DNA of 64,000 nt from NCBI RefSeq assembly GCF_008642355.1, contig NZ_CP029193.1, positions 3,310,001 through 3,374,000 of the forward strand, read 5' to 3'. The notes beneath the pieces are model-generated. The model was given only the letters and a program-made list of their open reading frames with translations. It was not told where the DNA came from and searched no databases. The first letter of the stretch is position 1; every line of letters begins with the position of its first letter. Source of the DNA: Streptomyces venezuelae (GTDB lineage: Bacteria; Actinomycetota; Actinomycetes; Streptomycetales; Streptomycetaceae). This document shows positions 26,356 through 32,852 of the stretch, in pieces. The position numbers were made by a program, and so were the translations under genes.

Positions 26356-26559
26356 ATGCCTGCCCCCACGCACGAGTGGCAGAAGTCGTCCTACTGCGGG
26401 CAGGGCGACTCATGCGTCCACGTCGCAGCGACAGTGCCCGGAACCATCCATCTGACCGAAAGCAGCGACCCCACCGCAGCAATACTCCAAGCCACCCCCA
26501 CCGCCTTCGCCGCCCTGCTCCGTACCACCAAGCGGCGCGCGGACGCCGAGACGGCCTGA
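26356..26559 (+). CDS. DUF397 protein
   Basis: This 67-residue protein has the diagnostic WQKSSYCGQGDSCVHVA block. The DSxDPxxA block is altered (ESSDPTAAILQATPTAFAALL). It begins 13 bases after the XRE stop with GGGAACAA as a weak ribosome-binding site. It is probably co-expressed with the XRE regulator as its partner. Confidence 0.9.
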   Translation: MPAPTHEWQKSSYCGQGDSCVHVAATVPGTIHLTESSDPTAAILQATPTAFAALLRTTKRRADAETA

Positions 26560-26669
26560 GGGGACGTGGAGGTATGTGCGGCCGGACCTGGGCTCCCCGC
26601 CGAGATGGCGAGGACGTACATACCTCCGCGGCCCCGCCCCCAGACGAAGAAAGGGCGCAGCCCCCAGCC

Positions 26670-26951
26670 ATGACCGAGACACCCCGCATCCCCACCGGCA
26701 TCCCCACCGACCTCGACTGGACCCGCGCCGCGCCCGAGGACGCCGAGGGCCCAGGGCCCTGGATCGAGATCGCCTTCGGCGCGGACGGTGACGCCGTCTA
26801 TCTCCGTGAGACCAGCGATCCGGACAACGTCGTCACGACCACCCGCAAGAAGTGGGACGCGTTCGTACTCGGTGTACAGGCGGGCGAGTTCGACCACTTC
26901 GTGGAGGGAGTGGAGGGAGTGGAGGAAGCGGAGGGAGTGGAGGGTTCCTAG
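26670..26951 (+). CDS. second DUF397-like protein with VEG repeat tail
   Basis: The 93-residue protein contains PWIEIAFGADGDAVYLRETSDPDNVVTTTRKKWDAFVLGVQAGEFD, the second half of a DUF397 domain (residues about 30-75), without the WRKSS block. The last 15 residues form a VEG-VEG-VEE-AEG-VEG repeat encoded by five 9-base units (26901-26945). It starts 110 bases after the first DUF397 gene. Confidence 0.8.
   Translation: MTETPRIPTGIPTDLDWTRAAPEDAEGPGPWIEIAFGADGDAVYLRETSDPDNVVTTTRKKWDAFVLGVQAGEFDHFVEGVEGVEEAEGVEGS
26901..26945 (+). repeat. five tandem 9-base units inside the DUF397-like gene
   Basis: The unit GTGGAGGGA is repeated five times with a few substitutions and adds an acidic VEG-type tail to the protein. 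The unit keeps the reading frame, so its copy number can vary without frameshift. Confidence 0.8.
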
Positions 26952-27190
26952 GCATCCGCATGCCGGACCGTCGTCACCTGCGGCCCGGTGGCGGCTCGGC
27001 GCACAGTTCCCCACGCCCCTGCGTGGTCCACCCGAGGGCCCGAGCAAAGGCGCCGGACCCTGCCACGGCCCCGCGGCCTGAGCGCCCGCTTAGAAATGCG
27101 GTCGGAGTCACACACCACACCCGATGACCGACAGCAATACGTGCAGGTAACTTCCCAGTGAGTCCATCCCCTTCGCCACTGGAGCCCCTG

Positions 27191-28411
27191 ATGCCCGAAG
27201 CCGTGATCGTCTCCGCCACCCGATCCCCGATCGGCCGCGCCTTCAAGGGCTCCCTGAAGGAGCTGCGGCCGGACGACCTGACCGCCACCATCATCGAGGC
27301 CGCCCTCGCCAAGGTTCCCGAGCTGGACCCGAAGGACATCGACGACCTGATGCTGGGCTGCGGTCTGCCCGGCGGCGAGCAGGGGCACAACCTCGGCCGC
27401 ATCGTCGCCGTACAGATGGGCATGGACCACCTTCCGGGCTGCACCATCACCCGGTACTGCTCCTCGTCCCTCCAGACCTCCCGCATGGCCCTGCACGCCA
27501 TCAAGGCCGGGGAGGGCGACGTCTTCATCTCCGCCGGTGTGGAGATGGTGTCGCGGAGCGTGAAGGGGACCAGCGACGGGCTTCCCGACACGCACAACCC
27601 GCTTTTCGCGGACGCCGAGGCCCGTACCGAGGCGGTGTCCAAGACCGAGGGCTCCACGTGGCACGACCCGCGTGAGGACGGGCTCATCCCGGACGCGTAC
27701 ATCGCGATGGGCCAGACCGCCGAGAACCTCGCCCGGCTCAAGGGCGTCACCCGCCAGGACATGGACGAGTTCGGCGTCCGCTCGCAGAACCTCGCCGAGG
27801 AAGCCATCAAGAACGGGTTCTGGGAGCGGGAGATCACCCCCGTCACCACCCCGGACGGGACGGTCGTCAGCAAGGACGACGGGCCCCGCGCCGGGGTCAC
27901 CCTGGAGGGCGTCCAGGGGCTCAAGCCCGTCTTCCGCCCCGACGGCCTCGTCACCGCCGGCAACTGCTGCCCCCTCAACGACGGCGCCGCCGCCCTCGTG
28001 ATCATGAGTGACACGAAGGCCCGCGAGCTCGGCCTCACCCCGCTCGCCCGCATCGTCTCCACCGGCGTCACCGGTCTCTCCCCCGAGATCATGGGCCTCG
28101 GCCCGGTCGAGGCCAGCAAGCAGGCCCTCCAGCGCGCGGGCCTGACCATCGACGACATCGACCTGGTCGAGATCAACGAGGCGTTCGCCGCGCAGGTCAT
28201 CCCCAGCTACCGCGACCTGGGCATCGACATCGACAAGCTGAACGTCAACGGCGGCGGCATCGCCGTCGGCCACCCCTTCGGCATGACCGGCGCCCGCATC
28301 ACCGGCACGCTCATCAATTCCCTCCAGTTCCACGACAAGCAGTTCGGCCTGGAGACGATGTGCGTCGGCGGCGGCCAGGGCATGGCCATGGTCATCGAAC
28401 GCCTCAGCTGA
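27191..28411 (+). CDS. acetyl-CoA acetyltransferase (thiolase)
   Basis: The 406-residue protein catalyses thiolytic cleavage or condensation of acyl-CoA. The nucleophilic cysteine lies in TITRYCSSSLQ (Cys90). The NEAFA motif, GHPFGMTGAR with the catalytic His, and the second cysteine in CVGGGQGMA are all present. The ATG at 27191 is chosen because the family begins MPEAVIVSATRSPIGRA. It stands alone in its orientation, and a strong hairpin follows at 28503. Confidence 0.95.
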   Translation: MPEAVIVSATRSPIGRAFKGSLKELRPDDLTATIIEAALAKVPELDPKDIDDLMLGCGLPGGEQGHNLGRIVAVQMGMDHLPGCTITRYCSSSLQTSRMALHAIKAGEGDVFISAGVEMVSRSVKGTSDGLPDTHNPLFADAEARTEAVSKTEGSTWHDPREDGLIPDAYIAMGQTAENLARLKGVTRQDMDEFGVRSQNLAEEAIKNGFWEREITPVTTPDGTVVSKDDGPRAGVTLEGVQGLKPVFRPDGLVTAGNCCPLNDGAAALVIMSDTKARELGLTPLARIVSTGVTGLSPEIMGLGPVEASKQALQRAGLTIDDIDLVEINEAFAAQVIPSYRDLGIDIDKLNVNGGGIAVGHPFGMTGARITGTLINSLQFHDKQFGLETMCVGGGQGMAMVIERLS

Positions 28412-28502
28412 TACGGCCGGTGCGACGGCCGGTAACAGGGGAAAACCGCTGACACACAGTTCCCTCCGCTGACCCTCCGTCCCTGCATCACTTCGTGACC
28501 CA

Positions 28503-28539
28503 ATCTCCCCCAGGATGTGACCTATCTCCTGGGGGAGAT
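28503..28539. terminator. 13-base perfect hairpin downstream of thiolase
   Basis: The arms ATCTCCCCCAGGA and TCCTGGGGGAGAT (28503-28515 and 28527-28539) flank an 11-base loop. It lies 91 bases after the thiolase stop and 148 bases before the next gene. There is no T tract. Confidence 0.7.
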
Positions 28540-28687
28540 GGATATGCCCAGCTCAGAGCAGATCTGGTGTTAAACCTCAGGCCCTAAGTCCTGTCCCATT
28601 CGTGACGTAATGCACTGACAGGCGGATCGTGCAGGCTTCAAGCTGATGTAGGAAGTCGGGGGTCGACTTGAAACCGGGAGTACGTCA

Positions 28688-29593
28688 GTGAGCGCCTTGC
28701 CTCTTGCCCTGCTGCTCTCCACGGCCGCTGCCACGGCCGTGGGCGTCGCTGCCCTGCACGCCGTGCACGGCCTGCGGAAGCAGCTCGCCGAGATCACAGC
28801 CCTGCACACCGAACTGGCCGCCAGAGCCGCGGCCGAAGCCGACAGCCGTGCCACGAGCGGCCCGCACCCCACGGTGCCGGGCGCCCGCACCACGGTGGAC
28901 ACCGACGAGATACGCGCGGCCGTGTCCGAGGCGCTCGCCGAGGAGCGCGAGCGCGAGCTCGCCGAGGCCCGAGCGTTCTGGGCCGCCCAGGAGGCCCGTG
29001 AGGGCGCCGACGGGCCCACGATGCTCGGCGGACTGTCCGGGCTGCCCGACGGCATCGGCCTGCCCGACGGCATCGCGGACGAGCTGTTCCTGCCCCGGCA
29101 GGCCGACTTCGCGGGCCTGGAGTCCGACAGTCTGGAGCCGGTGACCGAGCCGTTCGCCGAGTCCGCGGGCACCGACGAGTTCGCCGGGGACTCCCCCGAG
29201 CTCGCCGCCGCGCGCCGTCGGCACCCCTCGCACCCGGACTTCGTGCCGGTGCAGACGCCGGCGCCCGAAACCCACGGCGACCACGGTGATCGCGGTGACC
29301 ACGAGCGCACCGTCGCATGCCTGGAGGAGCTGGCCGACGCCCGCACCGCCCTCGCCGACGTCCGTCCGGGGCCGCTGGGCACGCTGGACGTGTACGTCTT
29401 CGCGGACGGCACGACGCTGTGCATGACGCCCGGACACCGCGAGACGGCGGAGCTCCTGGCGACCGCGCTGCGCGAGGGCCGCACCCCGTTCCTGCTCGGC
29501 GGCTCCGGCATCTCCGGTGCGTACGCCCTGACGTTCGAGTGCGGCACCGAGAACATCTACATCCTCGCCGACCGCGTCATCGCCTCGGTCTGA
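28688..29593 (+). CDS. hypothetical protein with N-terminal membrane anchor
   Basis: The 301-residue protein begins with GTG. An N-terminal hydrophobic helix (LPLALLLSTAAATAVGVAALHAV) is followed by a coiled, alanine-rich charged region (about residues 28-110) and an acidic low-complexity stretch with a DGIGLPDGI repeat. A conserved-looking C-terminal domain (about residues 220-301) contains DVYVFADGTTLCMTPGHRE and GAYALTFECGTENIYILADRV. I do not recognise its function. It appears to be an actinomycete-specific membrane-tethered protein. Confidence 0.8.
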   Translation: MSALPLALLLSTAAATAVGVAALHAVHGLRKQLAEITALHTELAARAAAEADSRATSGPHPTVPGARTTVDTDEIRAAVSEALAEERERELAEARAFWAAQEAREGADGPTMLGGLSGLPDGIGLPDGIADELFLPRQADFAGLESDSLEPVTEPFAESAGTDEFAGDSPELAAARRRHPSHPDFVPVQTPAPETHGDHGDRGDHERTVACLEELADARTALADVRPGPLGTLDVYVFADGTTLCMTPGHRETAELLATALREGRTPFLLGGSGISGAYALTFECGTENIYILADRVIASV

Positions 29594-29597
29594 GCGA

Positions 29598-29630
29598 CGC
29601 GTAGAACGCGTAGAAGGGGTCCTAGACCCC
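29598..29630. repeat. two 9-base direct repeats and a short hairpin between convergent genes
   Basis: CGCGTAGAA occurs twice in tandem (29598-29615). It is followed by GGGGTC-CTA-GACCCC (29616-29630), whose loop contains the stop codon of the leftward gene. It is a possible weak bidirectional terminator. Confidence 0.5.
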
Positions 29631-29933
29631 GGCCCGCTTCTGCGCCTCCTCCACGAGTTCCAGCACCCGCGCGAGCTCATCGGGGTCCGTCAGGACGAGG
29701 GCGAGATCGCGCCCCGCGACGGTGATCTGGTCGGCCGCGGCGAACATCCCCGCGTCCGGCATCTCCCGCGGCTGCGCCTCCGGTTCCTCGATGCGCTGGG
29801 CGCGGGCCGCCAACTCCCTGGCCAGAGCAAGCGCTTCGGCGGCGGCCCCCCGCTGCAGGCGGCTCTGCGGGGCGGCCCGCAGGCGGTCGGCGAATTGGTC
29901 CACTGCGGCTGTCAAAGGCGTCGTATCGAGCAC
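29622..29933 (-). CDS. hypothetical small helical protein
   Basis: This 103-residue protein is almost wholly helical by composition (TAAVDQFADRLRAAPQSRLQRGAAAEALALARELAARAQRIEEPE) and ends DELARVLELVEEAQKRAGV. No membrane segment or catalytic motif is seen. Similar short proteins are conserved in streptomycetes, but I know of no function. Confidence 0.75.
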   Translation of the reverse strand: MLDTTPLTAAVDQFADRLRAAPQSRLQRGAAAEALALARELAARAQRIEEPEAQPREMPDAGMFAAADQITVAGRDLALVLTDPDELARVLELVEEAQKRAGV

Positions 29934-30035
29934 GCAGCGACCTTATGCGCCCTACCGGGACTGTTGCCAACGCCCCAACCCTCAGGCACGGTGGCGTGAA
30001 GGCCGGAACACATCGCGACGCGTCCGGAGGCGCCG

Positions 30036-30266
30036 ATGTCCCAAGTCTTCTCCGAGGAGACCCACCGCAACCTGCTCGCCCGAATCCCCCACTGCACCGG
30101 TCGTGAAGTCTCCGACTGGCTGCGCGCCGTGGATGAAGGACCCTCTCTCTTCCGCTTCGAGGAAAAAGTCAGCTGGCTCCGCTCCGAACACAATCTCGCG
30201 TACGGGCACGCGAAGGCGATCATCCACGAGTACGACCTCAGGCGGGCCGCCCGCAAACTCCTCTGA
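30036..30266 (+). CDS. DUF4287 domain protein
   Basis: The 76-residue protein is essentially one DUF4287 domain. It begins MSQVFSEETHRNLLARIPHCTGREVSDWLRAVDEGP and contains KVSWLRSEHNLAYGHAKAIIHEYD, the family's typical W-L-R-x-x-H...GHA pattern. The function of DUF4287 is unknown; it is often found alone or fused to DUF5655. A strong bidirectional terminator follows. Confidence 0.88.
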   Translation: MSQVFSEETHRNLLARIPHCTGREVSDWLRAVDEGPSLFRFEEKVSWLRSEHNLAYGHAKAIIHEYDLRRAARKLL

Positions 30267-30290
30267 CCCCCATCCACGCCGCATACGGCA

Positions 30291-30326
30291 AAGGGCCCGC
30301 GGACCGTCTCCGGTCCGCGGGCCCTT
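30291..30326. terminator. 16-base perfect hairpin with tetraloop between convergent genes
   Basis: The arms 30291-30306 and 30311-30326 pair perfectly around a TCTC loop, with A and T residues at the ends (AAGGGCCC...GGGCCCTT). It serves the DUF4287 gene and the convergent Bax-inhibitor-like gene. Confidence 0.9.
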
Positions 30327-30360
30327 CTGCGTACGACTGCTGCGACTACGCGCTCACTCG

Positions 30361-31293
30361 TCAGTCGTTGCCCGAGAAGATCGCGATCAGGCGCAGGAAC
30401 TCCATGTAGATCCAGACGAGCGTCATCGTCAGACCGAACGCGGCGAGCCACGCCTCTTCCTTCGGCGCTCCGTACGCGATGCCGTCCTCGACCTGCTTGA
30501 AGTCCAGGGCCAGGAAGCACGCGCCGAGCAGGATGCCGACGATGCCGAAGGCGATGCCGAGGCCACCGCTGCGGAAGCCGAGGCCGTCACCGCCGCCGAA
30601 GACCATGAACAGCAGGTTCACGGAGGTCAGCAGCAGGAAGCCCATCGCCGCGGCCATCACGAAGCCGTAGAAGCGACGGTTGACGCGGATCCAGCCCGCC
30701 TTGTACGCCACGAGGACGCCGATGAAGACGGCCATCGTGCCGAGCACGGCCTGCATGGCCGCGCCGCTGGCGATGCGGTTGTCGACCACGCTGGAGACGA
30801 CGCCGAGGAAGACACCCTCCAGCGCGGCGTACGTCAGGATCAGCGCGGGCGAGGCCTTGCGCTTGAAGGCCTGGACGAGGCCAAGGACCATCGCGATGAG
30901 ACCGGCGCCGATCGCGATGCCGTACGACTTGCTGATGTTCGCGTCGTCGACCGGCAGCAGCGCCCAGGCGAGCGCGGCCGTCACCACGAGGGTGCCGAGC
31001 GTGGTCGCGGTACGCATGACGACGTCGTCCATCGTCATACGACCCGCGGTGGTCACGGGCGCCTGGGGCGCTCCGTGCTGCAGGTCCTGCTGCGCGTACG
31101 GATTCGTGGCGTAGGGGTTGCCCGCGGGGGCCTGCTGGCCTCCGGCGTACGGATTGCCCTGCGCGTACGGGTTGCCCTGCTGGGTCTGGGTCGCGCCCGC
31201 GGGTCCCCCGGCCTGCGGCTGCTGGCCGAAGCCGGCGAAGCCGTTGTCGCGGCTGAACCCCCGTCGCGAGAAGACCGGGTTACTGCTCCTCAT
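30361..31293 (-). CDS. Bax inhibitor-1/YccA family membrane protein
   Basis: The 310-residue protein has a Gln/Gly/Pro/Asn-rich cytoplasmic N-terminal region of about 90 residues (repeats of QGNPYA and NPYA), then about seven membrane helices. The family core is visible as TYAALEGVFLGVVSSV and the C-terminal FGLTMTLVWIYMEFLRLIAIFS. Members are thought to act as pH-sensitive calcium or proton leak channels; the role in Streptomyces is not known. It lies downstream of bldA on the same strand. Confidence 0.93.
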   Translation of the reverse strand: MRSSNPVFSRRGFSRDNGFAGFGQQPQAGGPAGATQTQQGNPYAQGNPYAGGQQAPAGNPYATNPYAQQDLQHGAPQAPVTTAGRMTMDDVVMRTATTLGTLVVTAALAWALLPVDDANISKSYGIAIGAGLIAMVLGLVQAFKRKASPALILTYAALEGVFLGVVSSVVDNRIASGAAMQAVLGTMAVFIGVLVAYKAGWIRVNRRFYGFVMAAAMGFLLLTSVNLLFMVFGGGDGLGFRSGGLGIAFGIVGILLGACFLALDFKQVEDGIAYGAPKEEAWLAAFGLTMTLVWIYMEFLRLIAIFSGND

Positions 31294-31509
31294 TTCACTC
31301 CTCCATGGCCACCGAGTGTGGCTTTGCCCTCAAGAGTAATGCGTAGGCAAAGGGATGAGCCTAGTGCTTGGGGAGGATCTTTCCCTCACTGTGATGGAGA
31401 ACGCGCACGCCGGGGCCTCTGTTCCCGGATCGTGGCCGTTGCGCCGCCCGGGTGACCCCGGAGAGCGACGGGAGGTCGACGGTGAGGCACGGCGGGTGTG
31501 CGGCGGATG

Positions 31510-31592
31510 TGCCCGGAGCCGGACTCGAACCGGCACGCCCCCGAGGGGCAGCGAGGTTTAAGCTCGCCGTGTCTGCATTCCACCATCCGGGC
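31510..31592 (-). tRNA. bldA: tRNA-Leu, anticodon UAA (decodes UUA); bldA
   Basis: An 83-base tRNA is readable on the minus strand. The 7-base acceptor stem is GCCCGGA with TCCGGGC plus discriminator A, and the D arm is GTG/CAC. The anticodon stem is GCGAG/CTCGC with loop CTTAAAC, giving anticodon TAA (31558-31560). It has a long class II variable arm (GCCCC-TCG-GGGGC) and a T arm with TTCGAGT. CCA is not encoded. In Streptomyces the only tRNA reading the rare UUA leucine codon is the product of bldA, required for aerial growth and much secondary metabolism. A TAGGGT-type -10 lies about 29 bases upstream. Confidence 0.97.
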
Positions 31593-32026
31593 AGGCCATG
31601 GGCTCCGCGTCGAGGCTTCGACCCTATCGGGAGGCATCCCCCGAACAGCGGAAGGGCAGCCCGATGTTGTCTTATTTTATTGACGTCTGAGGGTGCATCA
31701 GGCCCTGACACGGTCCGTTGGTACATGCCGGAGGCCTTGTCGCGGCCCCGGCCGGTCTCGCGGCTCTGTGCACGGAATGACGGAATTTAGCCGCCCGGAC
31801 GGTCCCGGTCCCGCTTTCACCCCCCTTCTCCGCCTTCTTCGCCTTCTCCCACCCCCTCGCCTCCTCCCGGACTCAGGGATAGGTGTCATCCCCAGGTATG
31901 ACAGGCCGACCTCAAGTCCGACTGGAGACGGCCCCGGGAACCGGAACAGCGGCTGACTACATGACGGTGATCGGACAGGACGATGGAGTACGTCCCCACT
32001 CGTCGTCCCGACAGGAGCACCGTCCC
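31593..32026. other. bldA upstream region and ABC operon leader
   Basis: No protein gene is evident in these 434 bases. On the minus strand, TAGGGT (plus 31621-31626) is a likely bldA -10. An AT-rich island TTGTCTTATTTTATTGACG (31667-31685) is unusual for this genome. At 31824-31850 three 9-base pyrimidine repeats of the type CCTTCTCCG follow each other. AGGAG at about 32013-32017 is the ribosome-binding site of the ABC ATPase gene. Confidence 0.5.
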
Positions 32027-32797
32027 GTGACCACCACCCCCTTCGCCGCCCGCGCCACCGCCGTGGCCGCGCGCGCCACGGATCTCTCCAAGGTGTACGG
32101 ACAGGGTGAGACCCAGGTGGTCGCCCTGGACCACGTCTCCGTCGACTTCGGGCAGGGCGAGTTCACCGCGATCATGGGCCCCTCGGGCTCCGGCAAGTCG
32201 ACGCTCATGCACTGCGTCGCGGGCCTGGACAGCTTCAGCTCCGGCTCCGTGCGCATCGGCGAAACGGAACTGTCCACGCTGAAGGACAAGCAGCTCACCA
32301 AGCTCCGCCGGGACAAGATCGGCTTCATCTTCCAGGCGTTCAACCTGCTGCCGACACTGACGGCGCTGGAGAACATCACGCTGCCGATGGACATCGCGGG
32401 CCGCAAGCCGGACAAGCGGTGGCTGGAGCAGGTCATCGAGATGGTCGGCCTCTCCGGGCGGCTCAGCCACCGGCCCACCGAGCTCTCCGGCGGCCAGCAG
32501 CAGCGTGTCGCCGTGGCCCGCGCGCTCGCCTCCCAGCCGGAGATCATCTTCGGTGACGAGCCGACCGGAAACCTCGACTCGCGCTCCGGCGCGGAGGTCC
32601 TCGGCTTCCTCCGCAACTCCGTGCGGGACCTCGGGCAGACCGTAGTGATGGTCACGCACGACCCGGTGGCCGCGTCGTACGCGGACCGCGTGATCTTCCT
32701 CGCGGACGGGCGGGTCGTCGACGAGATGCACCGGCCGACGGCGGACGGCGTCCTCGACCGGATGAAGGACTTCGACGCGAAGGGCAGGACGAGCTGA
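32027..32797 (+). CDS. ABC transporter ATP-binding protein (MacB/LolD type)
   Basis: The 256-residue ATPase has Walker A GPSGSGKST (about residues 51-59), Q-loop region FQAFNLLPTLTALENI, signature LSGGQQQRVAVARAL, Walker B IIFGDEPTG and H-loop VTHD. The LPTLTALENI segment is typical of MacB/LolD/FtsE-type ATPases that pair with FtsX-type permeases. The next gene encodes one. GTG 32027 is preceded by AGGAG at nine bases. The complex likely drives extracytoplasmic work, or export of a lipid, peptide or drug. Confidence 0.95.
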   Translation: MTTTPFAARATAVAARATDLSKVYGQGETQVVALDHVSVDFGQGEFTAIMGPSGSGKSTLMHCVAGLDSFSSGSVRIGETELSTLKDKQLTKLRRDKIGFIFQAFNLLPTLTALENITLPMDIAGRKPDKRWLEQVIEMVGLSGRLSHRPTELSGGQQQRVAVARALASQPEIIFGDEPTGNLDSRSGAEVLGFLRNSVRDLGQTVVMVTHDPVAASYADRVIFLADGRVVDEMHRPTADGVLDRMKDFDAKGRTS

Positions 32798-32852
32798 CGC
32801 TCCGAGCAGCGTCCACCGTTCCTCCCCCTCACCTCACCCAGGACTCACACCC

